A stretch of 64,000 nt of DNA from Planctomycetota bacterium. Lineage in GTDB: Bacteria > Planctomycetota > UBA8742 > UBA2392. Made by a program: the position numbers and the translations under genes. The stretch lies in assembly GCA_019186845.1 (NCBI GenBank), contig JABARW010000022.1:1-64000 (forward strand), in the 5' to 3' direction. The notes under the pieces were generated by a model. That model saw only the letters and a list, made by a program, of their open reading frames with translations. It ran no database searches and was not told the origin of the DNA. Below, one piece after another: positions 20,513 to 28,652 of this stretch (the first letter of the stretch is position 1; each line of letters starts with the position of its first letter).

Positions 20513-21829
20513 TCAGGTTAGCAGTGCGGTGATGATGCCGACAATGGCCGTGGGAATCAGCACACTGGCGACCAGAATGCCAACACGCCGGCCCCCGATG
20601 AACAGGGCAAAGCCGGACTTGATCAGGCTGTTGGTCAAAATCGCGCATGCGATGGCCGTGTTGGCCACCTGGGCCGAAATCTTCTCCTGCGCATACATGC
20701 GCGTGGCGGAAATGGTGATGGCATCGACATCGGTCAGGCCCGCGAGCAGTGCCGAAACGTAGAAGCCGGCCTCATGGAAGTAATGGTAGGCGGCGGCGGC
20801 TACGAAGCGGATGACCGCAAAGGCGATGCCCAGCTTGATGGCCTGCTTGAGCGAAAAGGGGTTGTTCAGGCGCTGCGGCGCTTCCGTGCCTTCGCGCTTG
20901 ATGATGACCGTTTCGCCCCGCTTGCCCGCAATACGATAGAGCACCGCCGAGCCCGCCACGCCCACGGCAATCGTCGATGCGAACAGCGGCCAGGCTGTCT
21001 CCATCAGGGGCGCGTGCATGGCCGCAATCATCACACCCAGGCGCGGCAGCATGATGGTGCAGGCGATCACGATGGCGAAGGCGGACACGCGGGCCAGCTC
21101 AGGCTGCTGCTTGGCGCGGCCAGAGAAGGTGAGCGTAACAGCCGTGCTTGAGGCGATGCCGCCAAAGACGGCCGTCACGCCGATGCCCCGCCTCTCACCC
21201 ATGATGCGCACGGCCACATAACCCACGAAGGAGACGGCCGCGATGAGAACCACGACCATGCCGATCTTGCGCGGGTTGAGCGAGTCGAACATGTCCCAGG
21301 TCTGGTCGGGAAGAAGGGGCAGCAGCACCGCCGCCAGCAAGGCAAAGCGCACGGTAGCCAGCAGGTCCTCGCTGCTGACCTTCTGGGCCAGGCCGTGCAG
21401 GGGTTCACGCAGGGCTAATGCCGCCATGACCAGGGTGCCCAGTGCCGCCGCCAGCACCACGCGCTCGCTGAACTCGAGGGGAATGGTATGCGTGAAAGGC
21501 ACCGCCCCCAGGCAGAACACCAGCAGAGCCGAGATCTCGCTGGTCAGGCCCAGGCGAGGCTGCTGTTCATCGCGGGGCTGCCTGAGATAGGCACCCAGCA
21601 GCAACGCCAGCAAGCCCACAAAGGGCACCGCCAGCCCCAGCGTGCCGAAGGACTGGGACATCAACCCGCCGAGGGCGCCGAACATGCCGATCAGGGGAAA
21701 GGTGCGGATGCCGCCGAAACTGGGGCGCTTTTCCTGCTGCGCCTTGCGCTCTCGTTCAACACCGACCAGACCGCCGATGGCAATGGCGATACCCATGCCA
21801 AGGGCGATGTCCTGCGTGCTCATTTCCAT
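20513..21829 (-). CDS. MgtC/SapB family membrane protein with DUF4010
   Basis: A 438-residue polytopic membrane protein. The N-terminal third matches the MgtC/SapB pattern (GMGIAIAIGGLVGVERERK, then FGGIRTFPLIGMFGALGG); the rest is the DUF4010 domain with about eight more helices, including LNPRKIG, GLTDVDAITISATRMY and LTNSLIKSGFA. MgtC proteins are linked to magnesium homeostasis and acid tolerance, but this fused form is uncharacterised. The start codon follows the exonuclease stop by 5 nt and it is coupled to the downstream acetyltransferase. Confidence 0.85.
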   Translation of the reverse strand: MEMSTQDIALGMGIAIAIGGLVGVERERKAQQEKRPSFGGIRTFPLIGMFGALGGLMSQSFGTLGLAVPFVGLLALLLGAYLRQPRDEQQPRLGLTSEISALLVFCLGAVPFTHTIPLEFSERVVLAAALGTLVMAALALREPLHGLAQKVSSEDLLATVRFALLAAVLLPLLPDQTWDMFDSLNPRKIGMVVVLIAAVSFVGYVAVRIMGERRGIGVTAVFGGIASSTAVTLTFSGRAKQQPELARVSAFAIVIACTIMLPRLGVMIAAMHAPLMETAWPLFASTIAVGVAGSAVLYRIAGKRGETVIIKREGTEAPQRLNNPFSLKQAIKLGIAFAVIRFVAAAAYHYFHEAGFYVSALLAGLTDVDAITISATRMYAQEKISAQVANTAIACAILTNSLIKSGFALFIGGRRVGILVASVLIPTAIVGIITALLT

Positions 21830-21834
21830 GGGAG

Positions 21835-22374
21835 TTATTCGTCCGCTGCCGGCACTCCCGGCATGCTAGCAGATTCCCTTTCGGCTTTCAGCGCCGCCAA
21901 CATGATGCGGGCGCAGGCCTCGGCATCGCTCAGTGCCTCGTGGTGATTCAAATCGATGCCCAGCACCCCGCACACATGGTCCAGGCGGGCCGGGCGGATT
22001 CCAAGGACCCGCCGCGCCAGGCGCACCGTACAGCGAAACTCGATATCCGGAGGCCGCAGCCCAAAGTGTCGGCAGGCCTTCAGCAATACCGCGCGGTCAA
22101 AACCCGCGTTGTGGGCCGCAAGGAAGGCTGCCCCCTCCAGAACGGGTGCCAGCAGGGGCCAGGCCTGGCCGAAATCCGGCTTGTCGGCCACGTCCTGCCA
22201 GGTGATGCCATGAATCTCGGTGTAGGCAACATGACTCCGCGGAGGCCGGATGAGCTGCCTTATGCGGCGCTTGATGCGTCCACGCTCCACCCGCACCAGC
22301 CCCACGGCACACACCGCCCCCGGATAGTTGCCGGCGGTTTCGAAGTCGATCGCGACGAAGGTCGGAAGGGCCAT
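21835..22374 (-). CDS. DEDDh 3'-5' exonuclease (DnaQ-like)
   Basis: A 179-residue single-domain exonuclease. Exo I (FVAIDFETAG, Asp10 and Glu12), Exo II (AAHNAGFD, about 86-93) and Exo III (HHEALSDAEACA, about 148-159) supply the DEDD residues and the catalytic His, which bind two metal ions. It lacks polymerase or BRCT domains and is most like stand-alone DNA Pol III epsilon-type trimming nucleases. A TAATAT box lies 6 nt before the ATG, so the operon exonuclease, MgtC-like, acetyltransferase probably starts here without a leader. Confidence 0.88.
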   Translation of the reverse strand: MALPTFVAIDFETAGNYPGAVCAVGLVRVERGRIKRRIRQLIRPPRSHVAYTEIHGITWQDVADKPDFGQAWPLLAPVLEGAAFLAAHNAGFDRAVLLKACRHFGLRPPDIEFRCTVRLARRVLGIRPARLDHVCGVLGIDLNHHEALSDAEACARIMLAALKAERESASMPGVPAADE

Positions 22375-22380
22375 GCTCCC

Positions 22381-22386
22381 ATATTA
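22381..22386 (-). promoter_or_regulatory. -10 box for leaderless exonuclease transcript
   Basis: TAATAT (minus strand) lies 6 nt before the ATG at 22374. The intervening GGGAGC might also serve as a weak ribosome site, so leaderless initiation is not certain here. Confidence 0.4.
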
Positions 22387-22412
22387 GAACGGGGCAGGCG
22401 ACAACACCGGCC

Positions 22413-22841
22413 TCAGGCGGGATTGGCCACTGCCCGCCGGGCATCCACCACACGATAGAGCAGCATGCCGCACAGCATGCAGGCCACGAACAAGAGCCCT
22501 CCTGCACTGGGCCTTCCCAGCAGGGTCAGGGCAGGGCCGGGGCAGATACCGCAGAGCCCCCACCCGATTCCGAAGAGGGCCGCGCCCACGAACATGCGGG
22601 TGTCGAGGTCATGCCGCGCTCCCCTGGGAGCAGGGCCCCCCAGCAGGGGCCGCTTGCCAGAACGGGCAAACCAGACGGCCATATAGATGGGGACCGCCGA
22701 GCCCATCACGAACATCAGGGCGGGATTCCAGTCACCCAGAATATCCAGGAAGCCCAGCACCACTTCGGGCCTGCTCATGCCCGAGATGCCCAAGCCCCAT
22801 GCGAAGAGAACTCCAAACATAAGCGCCGCGGCTGCTTTCAT
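22413..22841 (-). CDS. YeeE/YedE-family membrane protein (DUF6691), second half of pair
   Basis: A 142-residue protein with four hydrophobic helices. The family signature GWGLCGICPGPALTLLG lies in the C-terminal half, with GISGMSRPEVVLGFLDI near the start. Relatives transport thiosulfate or other sulfur compounds (YeeE/TsuA family) with conserved cysteines lining the path. ATG at 22841 begins 1 nt after the stop of the partner gene, so the two are translationally coupled; the longer open frame is overlap only. Confidence 0.86.
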   Translation of the reverse strand: MKAAAALMFGVLFAWGLGISGMSRPEVVLGFLDILGDWNPALMFVMGSAVPIYMAVWFARSGKRPLLGGPAPRGARHDLDTRMFVGAALFGIGWGLCGICPGPALTLLGRPSAGGLLFVACMLCGMLLYRVVDARRAVANPA

Positions 22842-22842
22842 G

Positions 22843-23268
22843 TCAGGCTCCCACCACATTACGCGCGACATACACCGTGGCCATGGCCGCGCCCATGAAC
22901 GAACACGTGGCCACAATGGAGCGCCGCGACAGTCGTCCCATGCCGCAGACTCCGTGGCCGCTGGTGCAGCCACCGCCCAGTCTTGCGCCAAAACCTACGA
23001 GCAGTCCGCCCAGGCCCAGCAGCGGCAGAGAGCTGCCCACGGAAGCCGGCAAGGCTTGGGGCATGAGTTGGCCCATCATCACGCCGCCGAGCACCAGGCC
23101 CAGAACGAAAGCCAGTTGCCACGGAAACTCGCCGCGCTCGCCGGTCACGGTGCCGTAAAGCGCGCCCGAGACTCCGGCCGTCTTTCCGGTCAGCAGCAGC
23201 AGGCCCGCCGCCGCGCCGCCGATCATGGCACCTCCGATCAAGGGGCCCTGGAACGATGTGATATCCAC
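22843..23268 (-). CDS. YeeE/YedE-family membrane protein, first half of pair
   Basis: A 141-residue membrane protein with four helices. It carries the hallmark GFGARLGGGCTSGHGVCG followed by MGRLSRRS. Together with the next gene it forms the split version of the YeeE/YedE sulfur transporter, where each gene gives half of the fold. The start is GTG at 23268 with a GGGAG site 4 nt upstream. The transported compound is inferred from the family only; no sulfurtransferase or rhodanese gene lies alongside. Confidence 0.87.
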   Translation of the reverse strand: MDITSFQGPLIGGAMIGGAAAGLLLLTGKTAGVSGALYGTVTGERGEFPWQLAFVLGLVLGGVMMGQLMPQALPASVGSSLPLLGLGGLLVGFGARLGGGCTSGHGVCGMGRLSRRSIVATCSFMGAAMATVYVARNVVGA

Positions 23269-23322
23269 GATTCTCCCTTCCGCTTGGTCTGGCCGGTCAT
23301 GGGGTCCTGCAGCCGGCCTCGG

Positions 23323-24147
23323 TCATGCCAGCGATTGAATCAGTTCTTCCAGAATCCGGGCAATGCGCCCCTCAGTGTCGCTGCCGCGGCTGAGGTTGTG
23401 GGCATGGGAATCCTCACGCGAACCGGCCCGATTGGTGATCAGGGAGAAGGCGACGACTTTCATGCCCAGGGCGCGGGCGCAGATCACTTCTGGAACCGTG
23501 CTCATGCCCACAGCGTCCGCACCCAGGCCCTTCAACATGCGCACTTCGGCCTCGGTCTCGAAGCTGGGTCCCAGTACCGCGGCGTAAACGCCGCGCGCCA
23601 CGGCTTCACCGGCGCGGGCCGCGGCGGCCTCGAGTTTGCCTAGAAGCGCAGCGTCATAGGCCCCGGCCATGGGCGCAAAGGCCGTGGCGCCGGTCAGGCG
23701 TTGGCGGCCCACCAGCGGATTGATGCCCATCAGGTTGATGTGGTCAGTGATCGACATCAGCGAGCCTTCGAGCAAGTCGTCGCGGATGCCGCCCGCCGCG
23801 TTGGTGGCCACCAGCACCGAAGCGCCCAAGGCTCGCGCCACCCGCACGGGAAACACCAGTTCGCGGGAAGCAAAGCCCTCATAGGCATGGTAGCGACCGC
23901 GGAACACCAGCACGTTGCGCGAAAACAGCCGGCCCTGGGACAGGCGGCAGACATGGCCCGGCGTGCCGGCGGGCCGCGCAAAGCCGGGCACTTCTTCATA
24001 GGCAATGCGCGCCAAAGCCTCACAGCGCTCTTCAATGGCGCCAAAGCCGGAACCCAGAATCAGCGCCACGCTGGAGACGTCTCGGCGAAAGCCTGACTCT
24101 TCGAGAGAGGCGATGGCAGCATCAAGGATGGGATCGGTTCCGGACAC
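23323..24147 (-). CDS. punA: Purine nucleoside phosphorylase (trimeric, PNP/MTAP type)
   Basis: A 274-residue enzyme that splits purine nucleosides with phosphate into base and ribose 1-phosphate. Visible family segments are LILGSGFG (phosphate site), GRYHAYEGF, LVATNAAGGI, GPSFETEAEVRMLKGLGA, the base-binding VGMSTVPEVICARALGM and LITNRAG. The start is GTG. The length and motifs fit the low-molecular-mass trimeric class acting on guanosine and inosine, rather than hexameric DeoD. It stands alone between the YeeE pair and the KAP NTPase. Confidence 0.92.
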   Translation of the reverse strand: MSGTDPILDAAIASLEESGFRRDVSSVALILGSGFGAIEERCEALARIAYEEVPGFARPAGTPGHVCRLSQGRLFSRNVLVFRGRYHAYEGFASRELVFPVRVARALGASVLVATNAAGGIRDDLLEGSLMSITDHINLMGINPLVGRQRLTGATAFAPMAGAYDAALLGKLEAAAARAGEAVARGVYAAVLGPSFETEAEVRMLKGLGADAVGMSTVPEVICARALGMKVVAFSLITNRAGSREDSHAHNLSRGSDTEGRIARILEELIQSLA

Positions 24148-24222
24148 AGTCTTGAGTTCTGATTTCCGCCGGCCGCCTTGACAAGCCTGAACCGCGCCGC
24201 GACGAGGGTGCCTGAGGCCCAG

Positions 24223-25650
24223 CTAGCGCAGCCCCATGCCCAGCAGCACGAGATTGGCACCGACCCGCGTCAGTACCGGGCTGGGCAGATAATAGCGTAT
24301 GTCGAGTACCGTGCCGGCCAGGCGCTCTTCCTCGGGGCGGAGCCCCAGAAACTCGCGCAGCCAGGCGATGCTCTCTTCGTCCGTGTCACCCGACCACGAG
24401 GGGCCAATGGACATCAGCTGTTCAATGACCTCGATGCGCGCATCCAGCAGTCGAAGGTCGCTGATACGCTCCGCCAGCCGGGGAATGATCTCGCGCACGA
24501 TGTAGCCGCACAGCACCCCCAGGCGCGCGATGTCGGGCACCAGGGTCACGCTCTGCATGAATTCAGGGGCGCGGGAGATGATCTCGCGGATCTCGGTCAG
24601 GCAGTGTCGCACGAGGCGTATATCGCTTCCGGCGTGCAGGCGCAGCAGCCGCGTGGCCGAAACGATAGCCTTGTCCGCGAGGTTGGCGTGGGCCTTGCCC
24701 TGGAGCTGCGGCCACTCGCCCAGCCGCCATTCCGTGGCCAGAAGCTCGGCCCAGATGGCCCGTGCGCGCTCTTCAATGCCGGTGATGCGGCGGTCGAACA
24801 TCTTGTCAATGTAGGTCTTGGGGTCGATGTTTCCGCGATAGGCCTCATTGCTCCAGGCGCGCGCGATGTTTTCATCCACGGCAACCACCACGTGCAGGCG
24901 CGGCGCGTTGAGATTGCGCGCCACCACTTCTAGGAGTTGCAGCCCCAACGCCGGCGGCACGCGATCAATGTCGTCGATGAAAAGAAAGCAGGGCCCCTGC
25001 CCGCCGCGGCGCGAGGCGATGCTCTGCACCATCACCGCCAGCTGCTCGGAGAACCGCTGGCCGAACTGGTAGCTGCGGGCGCGTTCCAGCAGCTTCTGGC
25101 GCTGGAACTTGCTGCCGGCGGCTTCCCCGGCCGAGGCCAGCAACTGCGCCGAGTGTGCCAGTTCAGTGATGGGCGCATGCCCCAGCACGATCTGCCCCAT
25201 GAGGTCAGCCGCTATCAGCAGGGCGCGCTCGCCGCCTTCGGCCCAGCCGCTCTGACGGATGCTCGTGCTGGAGGGATAGCCCTTCTGCCTGAGGGCCGCC
25301 GCCACGATGCTGTCCACAGCCTCGCCCTGGGGGCAGCGCGGCTTGCCTTCCACGTCAAGCTCATCCCACAGTGCGAACAGCAGCGAAGCAAAGGGATCGA
25401 CGTCTTCCTTGTGCTGCCAGAGATTGAACCAGCTCACTGTGGCGCCGGCGCCGCGCAACAGGGGGTCCATCAATTTGAGCAGCGTGGTCTTGCCGCTGCC
25501 GTTGGAACCTGGCACCAGCACGCGCGAGGTCACGTGCGACGACAGGTTGGCCAGCAGGCCGGCGCCCTGCCTGGCCGCCAGTTCGCAGAGCTCGCGCGCC
25601 ATGACTGGCATGCCGTCAACGGTAAGGCCGGGGTCGGTGCGTCCGCTCAT
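24223..25650 (-). CDS. KAP-type P-loop NTPase
   Basis: About 475 residues with Walker A PGSNGSGKTTLL (about 48) and a hydrophobic Walker B ending in double Asp, FLFIDDIDRVPP (about 220), followed by NAPRLHVVVAVDENIARAW and a TYIDKMFDRRI segment. This DDID-(R/K)-x-x-P layout and the downstream helix are those of the KAP family of NTPases. No membrane helix insertion is obvious, unlike many KAP proteins. KAP members occur in mobile and defence contexts, but no toxin, nuclease or integrase gene is next to it. ATG at 25650 is used; a GTG at 25680 is possible. Confidence 0.8.
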   Translation of the reverse strand: MSGRTDPGLTVDGMPVMARELCELAARQGAGLLANLSSHVTSRVLVPGSNGSGKTTLLKLMDPLLRGAGATVSWFNLWQHKEDVDPFASLLFALWDELDVEGKPRCPQGEAVDSIVAAALRQKGYPSSTSIRQSGWAEGGERALLIAADLMGQIVLGHAPITELAHSAQLLASAGEAAGSKFQRQKLLERARSYQFGQRFSEQLAVMVQSIASRRGGQGPCFLFIDDIDRVPPALGLQLLEVVARNLNAPRLHVVVAVDENIARAWSNEAYRGNIDPKTYIDKMFDRRITGIEERARAIWAELLATEWRLGEWPQLQGKAHANLADKAIVSATRLLRLHAGSDIRLVRHCLTEIREIISRAPEFMQSVTLVPDIARLGVLCGYIVREIIPRLAERISDLRLLDARIEVIEQLMSIGPSWSGDTDEESIAWLREFLGLRPEEERLAGTVLDIRYYLPSPVLTRVGANLVLLGMGLR

Positions 25651-25719
25651 GGTGCTGATGATGCAGTGCCCCGCGGGCACTTGCCAGTGGCAAGGGACTG
25701 TCCCGTTCCCGGCCCTTGA

Positions 25720-26037
25720 TCAGTTGTTCTCGGCGGCGCGACGCCGGCGCTCTTCAAGCTCGCGCGGCGTAAGGCGGCGGGTGTCATGCAGCAGCTTCCA
25801 GGCTTCCTCAAAGGCCGCCAGCATTTCCTTGTCCTTGTCGCCCAGCTGCTGGCGGGCGGATTTGAGTTCGCTCTCGGCCTTGTCCGGCTCGCCCATGCCG
25901 AGCAGGCAGCGCGCCATGAGGATACGAACCTCGCTGACGCGCTGCGTGTCCTTGAGCGATTCCTTGAAATAACGAAAGGCCTTGGACCAGCGCCCGGTCT
26001 CGTATTCCTTTTTTGCCTGCTCAAAGGCTTCACTCAC
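25720..26037 (-). CDS. Small TPR protein
   Basis: A 105-residue protein made of about two to three TPR-like helical pairs (FEQAKKEYETGRWSKAFRYF, then ARCLLGMGEPDKAESEL) and a basic C-terminal tail containing ELEERRRR. There is no signal peptide or catalytic motif. It starts 3 nt after the stop of the larger TPR gene on the same strand, so the two are coupled and their products probably work together as adaptor proteins. Confidence 0.75.
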   Translation of the reverse strand: MSEAFEQAKKEYETGRWSKAFRYFKESLKDTQRVSEVRILMARCLLGMGEPDKAESELKSARQQLGDKDKEMLAAFEEAWKLLHDTRRLTPRELEERRRRAAENN

Positions 26038-26040
26038 AGC

Positions 26041-27417
26041 CTACCCCTGGCCCAGCCGCTTCTTGAGCGAGTCGATACGCTTCTCGACGTCGCGGAACTC
26101 GGCGTCATCAAGGTAAAGCGTACGGAAGCCCTCGAGAGCACCCGGCAAGTCACCCTTGCGCTCGCTTAGGTCGGCGCGGGCATAGTTCAGGGCCTTCTGC
26201 AGGTCAATGTCGTCGGGCGTCAGCAGCTTTTCGGCGATGGAGAACTGCTGCTCGGCCATTTCCAGACGATTCATGTGCACCAGGCAGTTGGCCATCATCA
26301 CGTTCACGGCCTTGGCATGCTTGGGACTGGCCTTGGCCTTCTGCAGGTGCTTGAAGGAGTCCTCAAAACGGCCCGTATCAAACAGGGCCTGGCCAAAGCG
26401 GAAGCGCTTGTCCATATCCGTCGGCGCGGCTTCCACCTGGCGGCCGAACTCGTCAAGCGCGAAAGCCTTCTTGGCCGCGGCAAACTGCTGCTCCTTCTGA
26501 AGCCAGCCCTGGGCGTTCTGTGGCTCCTGCTGCGCCTTGAGGCGGCACTGGGCCATCTTGTAGTCGAAACCGCGATTCTTGACGTTGGCCGCTTCTTCGG
26601 CAATTTCAAGGGCGCTGGGGTCGACCTGCACAAAGGCCATCAGGCGTTCGTGGGCCTTGTCGTATGCCTTCTTCTTTTCGAGGAGCTTGGCGATTTCACG
26701 GATCGCCCGACGGTCCATGGGGTTGGCCTTGAGCTTCTCCTCCTCCTGGGTCAGCATGCCATCGATGTCGTTGGCATCGAGCACCATCTTCTGGCGCTTT
26801 TCGAGATCCGCCGCCTGGCCCGCGTTCTTGACCAGTTCGTAGGAGCTCTTGGCGCTGCCAACGGTATCCAGCATGCCCTGAGCCGCGATGTTCTTGGCCA
26901 GTTCCTTCACGTCCTTGTCGTTGGGCGCGAGCTTCTGCGCCTTGTTCAGAATCTGCTGGGCCTCCTTCGTCTTCTTCACCGAAACGTACTCGCGGGCCAG
27001 CAGCTTCAGCACCGAAAGGTCGTTGCCGCCTCCTTCACTGGACTTGAACACAAACTCCAGCACCGCAACGGACGCCTCATGGTGATTCAGCGCGGCCAAA
27101 GCCTCAGCCACGCGCAGGTTGTACTTGATGTTCTTGGGGTCCTTCTCAATGGACTTCTCGGTCTCCTCGATGAGCTTGAGGGGATCCTTGGTCATCACCA
27201 GGGTCTTCATGGCACCCAGGCCGCCGAACAGGCTGCTGGGGTAGCCCTGCTCGTCATACTTGCGAATCAGGGCCAGACGGTAGTTGCGGCGCGCGTCCGC
27301 GTTGCCGGGCGCGGAGATCAGTGCCTCGCGGTACATCTGGATGGCGTAGTCGTAGTTGCGCTTCTTGAGTGCTTCATCAGCCTTGCTGAGGAAACGGGAT
27401 ACATCGACCGGTGGCAT
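26041..27417 (-). CDS. TPR repeat protein
   Basis: A 458-residue cytoplasmic protein with no signal peptide. TPR-like units are clear at the N-terminus (KADEALKKRNYDYAIQMYREA, about 12-30) and in the second half (KRFRFGQALFDTGRFEDSF and the following MNRLEMAEQQF unit), with Lys-rich helices between. A SLFGGLGAMKTLVMTKDPL loop breaks the repeats near residue 62. The role is unknown; it is coupled to the small TPR gene. GAGGACG upstream of the ATG is the likely ribosome site. Confidence 0.78.
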   Translation of the reverse strand: MPPVDVSRFLSKADEALKKRNYDYAIQMYREALISAPGNADARRNYRLALIRKYDEQGYPSSLFGGLGAMKTLVMTKDPLKLIEETEKSIEKDPKNIKYNLRVAEALAALNHHEASVAVLEFVFKSSEGGGNDLSVLKLLAREYVSVKKTKEAQQILNKAQKLAPNDKDVKELAKNIAAQGMLDTVGSAKSSYELVKNAGQAADLEKRQKMVLDANDIDGMLTQEEEKLKANPMDRRAIREIAKLLEKKKAYDKAHERLMAFVQVDPSALEIAEEAANVKNRGFDYKMAQCRLKAQQEPQNAQGWLQKEQQFAAAKKAFALDEFGRQVEAAPTDMDKRFRFGQALFDTGRFEDSFKHLQKAKASPKHAKAVNVMMANCLVHMNRLEMAEQQFSIAEKLLTPDDIDLQKALNYARADLSERKGDLPGALEGFRTLYLDDAEFRDVEKRIDSLKKRLGQG

Positions 27418-27594
27418 GATAGGTCGTCCTCGCTGTTAGGGGCCCACCGCAGGAACCGCCCTGCAAAGCCCGTGTGAAGCCTGAATTGTGGCATTTGGTG
27501 CCCTCGTTTCAAGGCTAGTTCCCTGCAAGAGATAGGGATATTTTTCGGGAACGCCGCCGGGCCCGCTTCGCGTTGTGTTCAAGGGCTGAAGCCG

Positions 27595-27600
27595 TACAAT
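27595..27600 (+). promoter_or_regulatory. -10 box of the def promoter
   Basis: TACAAT at 27595-27600 overlaps the first in-frame ATG of the def frame (27599). If it is the -10, the RNA starts near 27607 and that ATG is not transcribed, which favours GTG at 27617 with GGAGG at 27607-27611. Confidence 0.45.
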
Positions 27601-27616
27601 GCCCACGGAGGCCTCT

Positions 27617-28153
27617 GTGCTGAAGATCGTTCACTATCCTGACCCCGTCTTGACCACCCCGGCCAAGCGCGTGACTGACTTCGGCCCGCGCCTGGCCCAC
27701 TTCGTCGAAGAAATGTTCCTCACCATGTACGAAGCGCGCGGCGTGGGTCTGGCCGCGCCCCAGGTCGGTGAGAGCCTGCGCATCTATGTGGTCAACTGCG
27801 AGAAGGAACAGCCCCCCGAGGGGGAAATCGCCCTGATCAACCCTGAGGTTGTCAGCGTCGAGGGCGAGCAGTGCAGCGACGAAGGCTGCCTGAGCTTTCC
27901 GGGCATTTTCGTGCAAAAGAGGCGCCCCGCCAAAGTGACCATGCGCGCCCAGGACGTTCAAGGCAAGTGGTTCACGGTCACCGGCGAAGGCCTGCTGGCG
28001 CGTGCCTTTCTCCACGAGCTGGAACACCTGGACGGCAAGGTCTTCCTTGAAGACATCGAACCCGCCGAGTTCGTCAAGGTGCGCAAGGACGTTGAAGCCC
28101 TTAAGCGTGACTACAAAGAACGTCACAAGCTGCGCGAACGCGTCGTGGGTTAG
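27617..28153 (+). CDS. def: Peptide deformylase
   Basis: A 178-residue metalloenzyme that removes the formyl group from nascent proteins. All three motifs are intact: GVGLAAPQVG (about 42-51), EGCLSFPG with the metal-binding Cys (about 89-96) and HELEHLDG, i.e. HExxH (about 133-140). GTG at 27617 is chosen over ATG at 27599 because GGAGG lies 5 nt before it, family members begin at this point (LKIVHYPDPVL), and the ATG lies inside a probable -10 box. It is divergent from the TPR genes. A hairpin lies about 90 nt after the stop. Confidence 0.94.
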   Translation: MLKIVHYPDPVLTTPAKRVTDFGPRLAHFVEEMFLTMYEARGVGLAAPQVGESLRIYVVNCEKEQPPEGEIALINPEVVSVEGEQCSDEGCLSFPGIFVQKRRPAKVTMRAQDVQGKWFTVTGEGLLARAFLHELEHLDGKVFLEDIEPAEFVKVRKDVEALKRDYKERHKLRERVVG

Positions 28154-28240
28154 CCCTGCAAAAACTGAACTCCTCGCTCCGCCCGACAGGACGCCACAGC
28201 AGCTTTTAGTCTTCTCCCCTGTGCCGCGGCCGCAGCTGAG

Positions 28241-28270
28241 AAACCATCGCTCTGGTTCTAGAGCGATTTC
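28241..28270. terminator. Probable bidirectional terminator
   Basis: ATCGCTCT (28246-28253) pairs perfectly with AGAGCGAT (28260-28267) around a 6-nt loop, with AAA on one side and TTT on the other. It lies between the convergent def and zinc-ribbon genes, and the latter's stop codon (28258-28260) falls in the loop. Confidence 0.6.
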
Positions 28271-28641
28271 ATGGGAAATGTCGGGCAGCTTCCACGAGGG
28301 GCAATGGCCCGGATGCCGATGCGAAAGTCCATGTCGTCGCTCGCGTTCATGGCCAGGTGGGTCGGACACTCGCAGTTTTCATCGTTCAGGTTCGGGCAGG
28401 CTTCAAGCATCTGCTTGAACTGGGCCGACTGCTCGGCGCTCAGCTTGTAGCCGTAGTGGCGCGAAGTCTCTTCATCCAGCCGCCCGCGGCGCTCCTCTTC
28501 GTAGACGGCCGCTCCGGAAAAGCCGCACTCGCACGTCACCAGCTGCACCGCGATCTCATCCCATAGGGCGTCGCTCAACAGGTGAATGACGCGGCTGATG
28601 CGCAGGGTGGGCTTGAGGCAAGCGGGGCACTGGAAACTCAT
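28258..28641 (-). CDS. Zinc-ribbon-like hypothetical protein
   Basis: A 127-residue protein with cysteine pairs that suggest metal binding: CPAC at residues 5-8, CECG at about 54-57 and, later, CPNLNDENCECP. A helical middle contains EEERRGRLDEETSRHYGY. I do not recognise a named family; it resembles small CpxC-type zinc-ribbon proteins. It starts 11 nt after the dxr stop on the same strand, so it is probably co-transcribed with dxr. No function can be assigned. Confidence 0.65.
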   Translation of the reverse strand: MSFQCPACLKPTLRISRVIHLLSDALWDEIAVQLVTCECGFSGAAVYEEERRGRLDEETSRHYGYKLSAEQSAQFKQMLEACPNLNDENCECPTHLAMNASDDMDFRIGIRAIAPRGSCPTFPMKSL

Positions 28642-28652
28642 GGGGACCTGTT

